Positions 26,201 through 42,600 of a DNA stretch of 62,000 bases are shown here, piece by piece. Numbering within the stretch: position 1 is the first letter of the stretch; each line of letters starts with the position of its first letter. Source of the DNA: Chrysomallon squamiferum (taxonomy: Eukaryota; Mollusca; Gastropoda; Neomphalida; Peltospiridae); the NCBI GenBank assembly GCA_012295275.1, contig CM022675.1:16752189-16814188 (forward strand), written 5' to 3'. Both the position numbers and the translations under genes were made by a program. The notes below the pieces were generated by a model, which saw only the letters and a program-made list of their open reading frames with translations, was not told where the DNA came from and searched no databases.

Positions 26201-27318
26201 GATCACAAGAAAAATCAATTTCAAAACAGACTTCAGACTTTACTTTTTGTGGAACAAAATTCTTCTCTGTTGAAGGTCAAAAGCAACCAAGGTCAAAAAC
26301 AGAGACTGAACTTATCAGCAGAAACAGAGCACGTGATAAAAGAAATAAACGAAAAACAAATCTCTGTGACCAACAAAATATTAAATTTCGGAAATCTGCT
26401 TCCTTTCTACTTGATACTGAAAAGTTTATAAAAGAACCAACTTGTATGGACGCGTACAGCCACGTACTGCGGGATAGGACGCAAGTGTTTAGATCAACAC
26501 AATGCAAGCTTGACAGGGAAGCGTGTTTATATCCGAAATATAATGTAATTCATCCAGAGACTATATATTCACCTTTTGAGAGAATATGTGCAAAAATCAG
26601 AAAACAAGATGAAAAGAAACAAATGACAAAAAAGACGAAAAAACCCGAGATGTCAAACAAACTGTGTAGAAGCAGCACGTTCATTATTTCAGACTCTCAC
26701 AAGAAAGATCTAAAACAAAAAACAAAACGTGACAGATTGATGAGAGAAGAAAACGCAGTGATAGCCACTTCTCAGATGAATGAACTAGTAAGTCCACTGC
26801 CTTCAGATGATCAGACAAAGGTCAGAACGAGGTATGGAGAAGTTCCAATACAGAAAGCAAAACCTCAAAGGATTTCATTCTCTGATTCAGAACAGACGAA
26901 ATCTAAACAGAAAGTAATGACCACTCGAGAATCTCTGCCACTGAAAATTTACAATGTGAAAATGAAGATCCCTGAAGTGAAACCCAGCTCTAATATTCCG
27001 CGTCTAGCCAGGCAAAACAAAATAAAAAAGCTTAGTTTACCCAGTCGAAATAGCAATGCTAGAAAACAAACTCCTGGAAGGTTTGATCTAGGAATGTCGG
27101 TGACCAGAATCGTTAGAGAAACAACTTTTAACGTTGACCATGATTTGCAACTGGAAGGAATCAAGGACGCCACGAATGTTATTCCCGTAGCTAACGAATC
27201 TACACATCAGCTGCCGATCCTGCTTCGAGATAAAACGTTCTGCGTTGATAACCCTACAAATAAAATATCTGTGTCCTTAGTCGATCTACAAGCACTTCTT
27301 CCAAATGTGAATAAATAA
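20218..27318 (+). CDS. Unrecognised 1829-residue type I membrane protein
   Basis: Five exons join in phase: 20218-20287, 20721-22553, 22864-22972, 23462-23523 and 23903-27318, all GT-AG, 5490 nt in total. Exon 1 encodes a signal peptide (MKFTLVIFVVMLVTKI). Exon 2 encodes a Ser/Thr/Asn-rich ectodomain (residues about 24-634). Its only cysteines are four near the start, in two CKC motifs (34/36 and 47/49), and it has several N-glycosylation sequons. Exon 3 encodes one membrane helix, about residues 642-667 (VVLQVLCGCLSGVVLSFGIV), stopped by CKYKR. Exons 4 and 5 encode a tail of roughly 1160 residues that is charged, Lys/Ser/Glu-rich, and appears disordered. Near its end a motif of the form [KR]-x2-[ST]-F-x-[VIL] recurs (R1614, R1763, R1800 and a looser copy at 1521). 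I recognise no family or enzymatic domain. Exon 5 also contains a well-placed ATG (23923), so a separate cytosolic product or a two-gene arrangement is possible. Confidence 0.7.
22554..22863 (+). other. Intron 2 of the unrecognised membrane-protein gene, with ACT/GCT trinucleotide repeat
   Basis: The frame of exon 2 stays open into this intron for about 230 bases. The added residues are only Thr/Ala/Ile repeats from an imperfect ACT/ATT/GCT tract (about 22585-22740). The donor AGAG|GTTTGT at 22553/22554 matches in phase to the membrane-helix exon, so I treat this text as intronic. Confidence 0.6.
23131..23200. repeat. ~20-bp tandem repeat, TAGATTATC plus (AT)n
   Basis: Three to four copies of TAGATTATC followed by ATATATATATA, with a period near 20-22 bases. 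It lies in intron 3 of the unrecognised membrane-protein gene. Confidence 0.75.
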
Positions 27319-27384
27319 GAAAGACACCATAACCGTCTGGTCAGTGACGAACTGAGGATATCTGTTATCTACCGAAAAAAAAAC

Positions 27385-27390
27385 AATAAA
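27385..27390 (+). terminator. Polyadenylation signal for the membrane-protein gene
   Basis: AATAAA sits 67 bases downstream of the stop codon. A further AATAAA occurs near 27617. Confidence 0.5.
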
Positions 27391-28770
27391 ATTATATATA
27401 TATATATATCTCACCAAAGAAGCCTTATTTGAAACTTCTGAGAATCTACGCAGTATTTTTGCATCTTTTTTGTTTTCTAATTGTCCGGTATCCCTGTGGG
27501 CCAGACCCACTTTTTGATGCGTTTAGAATTATAAAATACTAACACCGTAAATTCTATAATTCGTTCTCTCGATTATTTGATTATATGACGGCAGAAAGAA
27601 GATAATTCTGAGACTTTAATAAAGTGAAGACGGGAACACTGTATATTGTAACATATTTTCGAAAATACAGTAAACTTCTGCTATTTGAGCTTCGTTTTAA
27701 ATGTACACGATCTATCATGGTTATTTATTAATATCTGATAGAAGAAAAAAAAAAAAAGAAAGAATGCAAAAAGATTATGATTTTTAATATAATTTTGTAC
27801 TGAAAACAAAATGACATTGATAATGTCGATTTAACGCAGAACATTACAGTTTAAGTGATTATATCTGTATTGAAAGCATAACGGAGACGGTTACGTACAC
27901 ATTGACTGAGTCTCCAAAATCTGAAAAGCTTTTATATCTCTGATGTCTGAAAAAGCGAAAAATCACCATCTCAACTATTATTGTGAACTAAAAGCAGTCT
28001 TGTTTATTCAGTAGTTTTTACTTTTTACTTTTATTTTTCTCTGGTCGTGGCACTAAATATTGGAACTGATGATGGTTAATTCGTGTGTGCAGTTACTCAG
28101 GAGTCAGCATTCTAGTTCCCAAACAGAAAATCACTTTTACTACCTAATTATTGTGTATTTAATGTGTTTATGTGTTTTTATGTCTGTATATGTTTCTGTG
28201 TATTTGATGTACATTTATGGATGTATTTACATGACTAAGTGTTTGTGTTTTATGGCTATGTGTCTGTTCAACGAGTGAATATTGTCTTATCTACGACTGA
28301 CTGCACTCTGCACACACTGTTCAAGAACGCACTGGCACAGTTATGGCCATAGAAAATCAAATATCGCCAACTCAGCGCGAATATACGGCACCAAATCGCT
28401 GTATTCCTTTTGTGTCTATCCTGTCTATACTAAATATAGACAACAATTATAGATATATATATCTTTAAATTTGAAAATGTCATGATTCAGAATTAAAAAG
28501 TCACTGTTACTGAAAACTCAATTCAGACTGCATGTTCACTTGTACATCGTATCGAGTTCAGGCTCGGACGCCCAGCCTGCGGAGCTCTGGAAAGAACACT
28601 TTATGTCTGAGAGTCTTTTACACTTATGTTCGTTCTGATTCCTGGTTCGATACTTTTTCAGAATCATTGAAAACAGTACTGCAATAAAGAAAAAAAAAAT
28701 TATATAAAATGCGTCAGTATGCTGTACAGTAGATACTTACATTAAACATCAATTACATTCAGCATATATC

Positions 28771-28772
<2 letters not shown>

Positions 28773-28814
<42 letters not shown>
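28773..28814. repeat. (AT)n microsatellite
   Basis: A pure AT dinucleotide tract of about 42 bases. Confidence 0.9.
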
Positions 28815-28816
<2 letters not shown>

Positions 28817-29195
28817 TATACTATACGAACATATTGTATAGTAGTTAAATGAGTTATATATCAAACAGCGATGTAAAGAACATCACTGAACAGTATCCAA
28901 AATTTATATTAAATATTTAATTTTTAATATTAAAATTATTAAAATACCATTAATGCTATTAATATGCTACTACTACTATTACTCCAAATGTTACTGATAC
29001 TACTACTATTTCTGCTATTACCACAACCACTACTACTACAAGTACTACTATTCCTACTACTATTACTGCTACAAATATTACTAGTACTAATACAACATCT
29101 ACTACTACTAATAATAAAATTAACTATAATAACCGTACGCATATAAGTCATAATAAACTAATAATTATATTTGTTTGCAGATTGTTTTTACTCAC

Positions 29196-29197
<2 letters not shown>

Positions 29198-29252
<55 letters not shown>
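29198..29252. repeat. (GA)n microsatellite
   Basis: A pure GA dinucleotide tract of about 55 bases, 160 bases upstream of the PECR-like start codon. Confidence 0.9.
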
Positions 29253-29254
<2 letters not shown>

Positions 29255-29411
29255 AACAGCCTGAAAGTGATTAAAATAAATGAATATTTTATTGTAAGAG
29301 TATGTTATTCGTTTCCTGTTCTATGTTTCTGATGTGAGATAAAAAGATTCGATGAAAATGAAGCTAACAAAAATATCAAAGACAGCTCCCACGTCATGTG
29401 ATTAGAACAAA

Positions 29412-33793
<4,382 letters not shown>

Positions 33794-33849
33794 AGCAATG
33801 AATACTAACAGAATTAAAAGTCATTGCATTAATAATTCACATCTTAATC

Positions 33850-33855
33850 AATAAA
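33850..33855 (+). terminator. PECR-like gene polyadenylation signal
   Basis: AATAAA 57 bases after the stop codon, in a TCAATAAAGC context. It is the first such signal in the 3' flank. Confidence 0.6.
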
Positions 33856-35309
33856 GCTTTAAATTGGTATTACATTTTTTGAAAATTGAATCTATGAACA
33901 TATTTAAAAGTCTGTTAAGGTGCTTATAACAGAAAAGAAAATTAATGGACAATATATTTCATGTCCATCTAGAGATTGGGTACTATTATTTTAATGATAC
34001 TGTTGTTTTGATATGGGCAGCATATTAAATGTTTATTCTAGAACAGTAATTTATTTATTAAAAAAACAAAACTTCTCCTTTTGTTTTATTCTATCTTGGA
34101 TTAAACCGGTAATCATTTGCCTTTTAATATGACTGCAATCATAAATGTGGCAAATTTCAGAACTAGTGATAAATATATTGGTTTAGACTGTAACTGTTTT
34201 TTTGTTGAATGGTAACCATTTAATTATTTCTTTTAAATGGGTACAACCCATGTTTAAAATTAAATGGGAAATAGATTTCTTATACATCCTTTCACTTTTA
34301 TAATGGACTTTCATTTTATACAGAAAGTGACATCACCCTTTTTTCTGAAATTCTGAATAATGCATGTTTAAAATCTGGATAGTAGTTACAAGAGTTGTAG
34401 AAGGTAAAAGAGAAAACTTTTCTTAATCAGTTTTACCCCATCTTGAGATTTGTATGTTTTACTGACATAAAGATCTATTGATTACATGTGTGAAAGAGAG
34501 AGAGAGAAAAAAATGTTATAAAATATTTTTTGGTTTATTGTTTGTTAAAAATCGTGATTAGCTTTATTAATTAATAAATACATATAAATAAATATTAACA
34601 GTTTTCTCAACCATTAAACAATATTAATATTTTTGTAAATATGATAACTGGCAAAACATCATATAATTAAATTTACATACTAATGATGTTATCCCAAAAT
34701 TTATTTTACACACGCACACACACACACACACATTTTTATATACCTATAATATTTTTTAAAAATTACAATGAAAGATTAGCCATCTTTATTCTGCAAATAA
34801 TTGTTAATTTCTAATTAAAACATGTTTAAAAATAATTGCTAAAGTTATTACAATGAATAAATCTCACAAATTCACAAAAAAGTTGAGCTCCTGAAACAAA
34901 ATACTGAATGGGTCAATATAGATGAAACTACAAAAAAATAAGAGCTGAAACACAGTCCATTATATCTGAAAGAAAAGACTGATTTGCACACTTTATTTGA
35001 AACTAAATTTGTAGCTATTTTTTCCAATGGCTCATTCAGTGTACTGCTGAATAGTTGTGTATACTGGATAGCTGGAAATATTGAAGCTATGCACCAATCA
35101 CAGGGTGACATGGGTGAAACACTTGCACTATTGTAATAAACTTCGCCATACTTTTAACCCATGGCAAAGCTCAAAATCGCTTTCACCATTTTCATTTACC
35201 AAAAAAGACAGCTTAAAGGTCATTCTTTATTTCCCTGGCCAGCTTCACTGAACATTTTTAATATCAAATTCAAATCTTCACACACCACTCAAGTTAATTC
35301 ATACTAAAT
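33856..35309. other. Intergenic DNA, no gene seen
   Basis: AT-rich sequence with a short (CA)n run near 34711-34733. The minus-strand frame at 34872-35111 is not recognisable as a protein. It may be part of the worn repeat that continues to the right. Confidence 0.4.
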
Positions 35310-36540
35310 TTGTCCATGACTGAGTACTAAAATTTAAGTTATTTATCCAATTTACATATATTCTGTTGGCTGTTCCTTTGGTCCAATGGATTAGATCCTG
35401 AATCACTTCGAACTTGTTTGGGATTGCTTGTAATATGTTTATATCCCTCAAAGTTTTAGCTGCCAAATTTATTTGTTTTAGGTAAAGATTAGCTGGTTTG
35501 TGTTAGTTGAGGGATTTTGGTCTTTACAGATTATTCCTACATTTAAGGTTGTGTTTTCTGGCCGAGAATTACTTTTATGATTAGTTACCATTGTCCTAAA
35601 GTGATTAAAGTTGGTGCCTGGATAGCATTCTACTTGGACCTGATTATTTACATCTACATTAATCTGTGATAGATTTAAGGAGCCAAAAATCAAGATTTTC
35701 TTAATTTCAGGCAGGCACCACAGTGTTTTATCAGATGCAGTGTGTCTGTATTTATAACATTTAGAAGGCCTAAATGTGGGATATTTTAAGGCATCTGTGA
35801 ATGTTATAGGTGGTTGATTACTTTAGGAGCATTGTGTTGAGGTTGATTATTAGTTTTTGGAAATGGTGGGGTAGTTTCAAATTTGGATGTTTACACGGAG
35901 TACTAATCGATGGTGATGAAATACCCTGTTTTCATCTACTTCCATGGGTAGTACCAGTTTTGGGGCTGGGATTATTCACTCTATCTTTTTGATTCCTTTG
36001 GAGCTAGCCCAGAAACAAAATAAAAAAATATAATGTACATTCTGATATTTTTATTTTTGAAATTTTTCCCCCCCACTTTACCACATTATATTTAGCTTTA
36101 TCTAAATCTGACTTATTTACTGAATTAAAAGAATTGATTATTTTGACCTTAAGATTTTTTTAGGGGGTTTACTTAATGCTTAATTAGTAAGTTTAGTGTC
36201 TTACCTGTCCAGTTTTGGTAGTTTAGGTTTAAATCAAATGTTACATCAGTTGATTTTAAGACCAGTTTTATAAAAGAATTTAACTCTTTTACTTCTTTTT
36301 GGAGGCTTCATGGAGAGTAGAATTGGCAAGATTCTCTTCCAGGAATTGATTGTGTGTATGCATTGCAGAATGCCATACATCAGCTTTACTAAACTTCATA
36401 GAAGGTTTGTTTTATTGCTAAAGTTAGTTTTTGATTTTTGGTTTTCAGCATTATTTTGTTTTGCCAGGTTTTCAAAGGTACAAGTAAAAACAAATATATC
36501 TACACAAAAAAAGTTCAAGTCATCATAAACAAAAACCTCA
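35310..36540 (-). pseudogene. Decayed repeat-encoded SGNH/GDSL-hydrolase-like remnant
   Basis: On the minus strand, a conceptual reading broken by stops and frame changes gives ILIFGSLNLSQI, then VQVECYPGTNFNHF (about 35700-35580). Next come TTLNVGIICKDQNPSTNTNQ (about 35550-35490) and IQDLIHWTKGTANRIYVNWI (about 35415-35345). These match in order the blocks of SGNH-fold proteins encoded by animal repeats: GDSN-type box, SYPGA, VGIND-type box and the D.IHWT/His box. The nucleophile box is degraded (GSLN instead of GDSN). Upstream text to about 36540 gives only fragments such as AFCNAYTQ and KTGLKIN, with many stops. The remnant lies between the PECR-like gene and HIBCH and is surely not functional. 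The exact element class is not determined. Confidence 0.5.
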
Positions 36541-37122
36541 CTTCTCTCTACTTGTTTAAGTCTAACTGGCACCCTGCAATCAGTTCAGTGAAGTTTGGTA
36601 AGAATCCTGATTAGCAAACATTTTCAGTATTTAGGCTGGTAAAGAGTGGTTTGAAACATTTAATAAATAGAAATATTTATTAAATGCCCTGAATATAGTG
36701 TAACACAATATGTTGTAAAGTCATTTTAAATTTTTTGTGTTGTCTTGTGGTTATTCTTACTATATATTTAATTTGTGTTACTATATATTTAATGTCATAT
36801 TACACACACACAAACGTTTAGGTTCACCTTGCAAAATGAACCCAAGATAAAGCGACAATGCTGATATTCAGAAACAGAGATAAATATCAGATCCACTAGT
36901 TTTATAAACCTGTGTTTATCCCAGTCAAATCCATGGATTCAACATCATCAACACTGCACCACTATTTATGTAAAAGAAGAAAATAGCATGTTCAGTATTT
37001 CTTTTGAAATAACCTGTCACTGCAAATAATAAAAATCATCATCTACTGTTTTTGCCAGGAAAACCTGACACCCACTTCTACCTTAAAAAAATAGAACTTT
37101 GCTGTTTTTGAAGGAAATGTGC

Positions 37123-37843
37123 TCACAGAACTAGCTCTCTGTCTGGAGGCAGACGAGAAAAGTACCAGTCCACTTTCTGCTGTGTCACCTCCTCCAGTGT
37201 CGCTGGTTTCCATTTAGGATTTTGATCCTTGTCCACAACCACTGGAATAGAAATAAAAAAGATAAATGGTTCTTGTTTCTAATACTTAAATGTTTTAAAT
37301 GTTTTTTTTTTTTTTTTTTTTTATCATTTCTGATCCTCTCTTTTAAAATACCTTTCTGATCTCATCTGAATTAAACAAAATAGTACAGTATTTTCAAATA
37401 ATTTGTTTACCTAATTTTGTTAAAGGTATGTTCTGGAGGTGCGAATGAATAAACTAATAATTGTTTCATTCTTCCAAGTCCTAGTGTGGTTGTGTATACA
37501 CTTTGTGTCACTGTGAGTGATTGTAGAAAACCTGTTTTTACTATTGATACGGTTTATCACAATTTCATGTCAAAGGAACCCCCTGAAACAAAATATAGAG
37601 GCTACCATTTTTATTCTTAATGAGCTTGCATGGAAATACTTACAGAGTGGACAGATTGCAAAAAGTATTCACTTGTTTCTTTACTTTTATTATCAATGTG
37701 TGTGTGTGTGTGTGTGTGTCTGAGAATCAATATATTTCTGTATGCATGTATGACTGTCTCTGTTTGTACATAAACACATACATAAACTATTACAGATATA
37801 CATAAAAATATGTACATAAACATGTATATATATATATACATAA

Positions 37844-37917
<74 letters not shown>

Positions 37918-40900
37918 TTTTTTTTCATACTATGTAGTATCACTGATATAGCTATACACACCTGCTCTTACTCCTTCATAGAAATCATGATCTTCCAGAC
38001 AGTGCTGAGAAAGTCTGTATTCTGTGTTAAAAACCTGCTGCAGACTCATAGTTGCTCCCCTCTGCAGATGTTGTAGTGTGACCTTCATTGATGTGGGTGA
38101 CTGAAAGAAAGTTGTGTAGTGACAAAAATCAGTGTACAGATGTAAATGATTTAATATGCGTGAAAAGGCTGACTCGGTTTTGCTCTATTTGACCATTTTA
38201 ATAAACAGGAAAAAAATAAAAATAACAAAATAAAAAGAAAGAAATCCGCAAGGTATGTAACTATATGTATATGAAATAAAACTAATTTTCTATTTTAAAA
38301 AAATGAAAAGAATAAGAAGTAGAAAATAAAGCAAAAAAACCAAAAAAATGAATAAAACACAGACATATATATATATATATATTCATATATATTAAAATCA
38401 AGAATTCAAAAACCCACAATAAATAACAAAATAAACAAAACAAAAAAATTAACAACCAATAAAGAAATACCATTTTGCGTAAAATGTTGAGTTGTTTGAC
38501 TGCCCAGTCAGAACCATCTTGTTCAAGAGATTTAAAAATCTCTTCTACAGAATTACCAGAAAAGAGTCGATTGATGTCATTCAGCTGATTTTTCAGTACA
38601 AACTCCTTCTCGTCCTGCTGCATACTCTGTAACGTGAAATAATGCAGTGGAATCAACAAACACAGATAAATCTGTGTAAAGCATTTTAACACATTGTATC
38701 AAAACTGGTCATTGTGTATTAATTATTGAGTATGTTACTGTGTACTCACACACACAGACTGTTTCTGATGATTTCCTGTTCCAACCATTGATGTATAAAA
38801 AGGACACTGGTATGCATTTTTCCGTTACATAAAATGACTGATGTAAAATCTTTTCTTTATTACTAATTTAAAACTGTTCTCTTTAAAAAAGCCACTCACC
38901 TGTTTATGAAAGTCATCAAGTACCCTACAAATATTGGCTTGATCTGGGTGTGGCATTTCCAGCAAAACCTTCTCCATTTCAGCTAGCTGTTGATTAGAAA
39001 ACATCAAAACACTTGATGTTTCATACATACATTTAAGTATGTAAATTTTACAAGAAAGTTTTAGATGTTAAGGAATACAACAGAAAGTGTGTGTTCTCCA
39101 GTCTAATCTGAGATTCTATCTAATGCTTAATATATTTAGCACCACATTTTGTAACTGAATAACTTTAATTGCAGATAGCTTTTATCCACAAATAATTGAA
39201 TATGCATTAAGCAAAAAACATCCTTTAGTTAATATTTGAACAGACGCTGTTTAATATTATGCTGATTACTTCAATATATAGTTTGTATAAAATTATACAT
39301 TTATTTCTTGAAAAAAGAAAACATCTGAAATAGGTAAGAGAAAATAAAAAATAATAACAGTTATATTAACTGATCTTAGAAACAGTTCCATATAGATGCT
39401 GTTTTTATTTTATAGGAATTACTTTTTATTTTCACCTTTGTTGACTGTATGTAGTGTGTAGCTATTGCAGCATGATGGACATCTTGTCCTTTTAATCTAA
39501 ATCCTGTCAGAGCCAGATAAATTCCTAGCTTTCCAGTCAACCGTGGAAGAAAATACCCCCCTCCAACATCGGGGAATAAACCTGCAACATTAAATTAAAA
39601 TTTTCATTTCATATATTAATTCAATATAGAATTTCTTCAACAAAAAAACCACAAAACAACAACAGCAAACAAATAAACAAAATATATATATATGTATATA
39701 TTTATATATATTTGGCCTTTGTTTTATTATTTTAACTATTTATTTTACCTATTGCTGTTTCTGGCATGGCAAAAAGTGTTCGTTCTGTGGCAACTTGGAA
39801 CATGCCGTGTACAGAAAGACCAACACCCTAAAAGAAAAGAACAACAAAATTTATCTGTAATATTCTCTTTAAGATAAATTAATTGCAAATTTCATAGAAC
39901 AAATGAATACATATTTAACAACATCTCAACTCAGTTTTATTAATAGGAACAATGTGCAAATACCCTACAGAATGCATCACAGATGGTTTAGCCACAGACT
40001 TACTGTTAGCTCTAATTTACAAACAGGTTAATGAGTGTCACTGAGAAAAGCTGTAACAGAGTAGTACATTTAACACTCATATATCATTATGCAGACACGT
40101 ACACACAAAAGTAAACTCTAATAAAACTAATATATACTCTTACCCCACCCATAGTAATACCATCAATCACAGCAATAAAAGGTTTCTTGTAGGTTCCTGA
40201 AAAAAAAATAATATTACTTGCATATCTAAATTTTATCAGAATATAATTTATAGACTTATAACAAAATCCTTTCAGGGTATCTAAATTAAACAGTCACATG
40301 AAAATCTGGTAATCTTATATTACAAATGTTTAGTATTTACTGAATAAAACAAGATTCACTCTGTTCATTTGCCTGTTCCAACTACTGCTATCATTTGAGA
40401 ACTAAATAAAAACTGTAATCATCTCACCTATTTTATTATTTAAAATGTATTCTTCATAAAAAAACTGTTCTGCTGATTTATCTCCTGCTTTTGCTGCCTC
40501 TGTTATTGCTAAACAAAAAAGGAATGGAAATTAACTTTAAAATTTTTTTAAATAAATTAAAAGTAATAAACTGCAAGAAGAAGAAGAAAAAGAAGAAGAA
40601 AAATTATAAAAGTAATTGATTACAATAATGAGTAAGAAAATTAGATAAACATTTAAAGAAACACATGAATATTATATTATATTTAACACAAAAAGTTGGC
40701 AATAAAAAAATTGGTATAGAATTAATGAATACTTGATTAACATAATTTCAGTGTATCTATGCATGTCAAATGCCTTGTTTTTTTATATAATGACTGTCCT
40801 TGAATCTACCAAACAAAGCTATTTTCATCAAATGCCAGCATGGATATGGATTTTGAGAGACTGGAAGTAGACTTGCTATTATTTAGAAAAGTTCCTCCTC

Positions 40901-41815
40901 TGTGCTCTGACTAGTATTTATTATATTCTATAGGAACACTTAATTTCTCGTAATCTTGTGACTACAGTTCTCTCTGAGTATGTTCGTAAACACATTCATC
41001 CATCCATCCACTAACTAAATATCTCTATCTCTATCCTCCTGTGTGTTTTACCTGGTATATTTATTTGCAACTCCAGACAGTGAAAAGAAACCCACCTCTG
41101 ATATCTCCACCAGCACAGAAAGCCTTCTCCCCACTTCCCTTCATGATCACCAGACTGATGTTTGGATCTTCCTCCCATTCCTGTATTCACAAAAGTAAGC
41201 AATCCTTAATGAAAATTTGGAAAACATCCAATACTTACTCACTCACACACATACAGTCACACACTCTAGAACATTCATTCCAAATCTGTTTTTCAAAAAC
41301 TGGATATAGTGTTGTTTACTTTTTAAATAGAATCACATTTTGTTAAAAGAATAAGAACAATATCAGTTTCTTTAAGTTTAATAAATAATTGACCAAAGAA
41401 AACTTATGATCTAAGTCTTAAAATACACTTTAAATGAATTTATGAAAAATAAGAAATAAAACTAATGTAACACAGCGTGGAAGGGACTGTACCTGCATTT
41501 TTGGATATATTTTCCTGATCATTGACAGGTTCAGTGCATTTAAAGCTTTAGGTCGGTTTAACACAACAACACCTTTGTTTTGAAACGTCTCTAGCAACAC
41601 ATCATCTTCTGCTGCTGTGCAAAAATTGTTTGTCATCTTCTGAAATATAAATAAATAAATAAAATTAAAATTAAAATAAATAAAACAAATAAATATTTGC
41701 CTGCCTATATATATAAAATTTGTTTTATAATTCACAGAAAACTTATGTAGTACACACAAACATACATGCATATTTCTGTAAGCTCTCTCTCTGCCTCTCT
41801 GTCTCTCTCTGTCTG

Positions 41816-41846
<31 letters not shown>

Positions 41847-42600
41847 TCACACACATACATAAATAATGATGTTTAACCAGGTTCGTATTTATTTTTAAAA
41901 TTGTTAATTACTATAGGATAAAAACTGTTTCTAAAGATGAGCCATAATAAAATATTACTATTATATAATTTTGTAAGAGTCAGTGGTAATGTTCTTTATT
42001 AAAATTAAATGCAGTATAGTTGTTGTAATTTATTTAGGATAAAAATTGTGCATACGAATAATATGTCATTTTATAATTTATTTTTACTTATATCAGAAAG
42101 AATTATAATTTAATAATAAATTGTGTGTGTCACTGTGTATGTGTATGTACGTGTGTGTGTGTGTGTGTGTGAATAAAACTTACAGCATGTCTTAAAACAG
42201 TCTTCAACCTGTGCAAAGATCTACAAACAACAAAGAAATATTTATTACTTATGTAAAGATTAATAAGATAATTAAAAAAATAATTACAAAATAAATAAAT
42301 AAAAATAAACCAAATAAATCAAATAAATAATAATAAAAAATTATATATGTATATGCAAATATCTTGATGATAAAATGATTTAACAAATATTTTATTTGGA
42401 TAAGAAATTTAATGTTAGTAGTCATTAGTGTAATTTTATGATCTGTGTGTATGATAACAACAACAACAACAACAATAACAATAACAATAACAATAATAAT
42501 AATAATAATTAGGCCTTATCAAAAATATAAATACCAGATTTTAAAACTCACTAATAAGTGTTTCGTACCTTCCAAACATTGTTTCGCAAAACACCAACAT
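37123..42600 (-). CDS. HIBCH: 3-hydroxyisobutyryl-CoA hydrolase, mitochondrial
   Basis: Hydrolyses 3-hydroxyisobutyryl-CoA in mitochondrial valine catabolism; crotonase fold. Twelve coding exons, high to low: 42600-42569, 42220-42184, 41639-41493, 41180-41096, 40508-40428, 40196-40144, 39827-39749, 39581-39436, 38986-38900, 38626-38471, 38100-37962 and 37241-37123, with the stop at 37125-37123. All are GT-AG; the total is 1161 nt, or 386 residues, the same length as human HIBCH. The first two small exons encode a basic presequence ([20 protein letters not shown]). Crotonase motifs are [20 protein letters not shown] (residues 91-100), ITMGGGVGLS (the oxyanion loop) and [20 protein letters not shown]. 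Glu168 and Asp176 correspond to the catalytic pair of human HIBCH. The C-terminal half has [20 protein letters not shown] and [19 protein letters not shown] codon directly precedes the ATG in frame, fixing the start. The exon reaches an acceptor at 42613-42614, so a noncoding first exon lies upstream. Confidence 0.96.
37695..37918. repeat. (TG)n and (TA)n/(CA)n microsatellites in the last HIBCH intron
   Basis: A (TG)n run at 37695-37719 is followed by interleaved ATACATA and (TA)n tracts at about 37825-37916. The intron is 37242-37961. The apparent open frames here are simple-sequence translations. Confidence 0.85.

Larger units (their letters stand above)
27319..29411. other. Intergenic DNA between the membrane-protein gene and the PECR-like gene
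   Basis: This contains the 3' UTR of the upstream gene (AATAAA at 27385-27390) and, at its right end, the PECR-like promoter. It holds an (AT)n tract at about 28773-28814, an imperfect CTA/CTN trinucleotide block at about 28966-29110 and a (GA)n tract at 29198-29252. No coding sequence was recognised. The frame at 28060-28278 reads through low-complexity TG-rich text. Confidence 0.5.
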
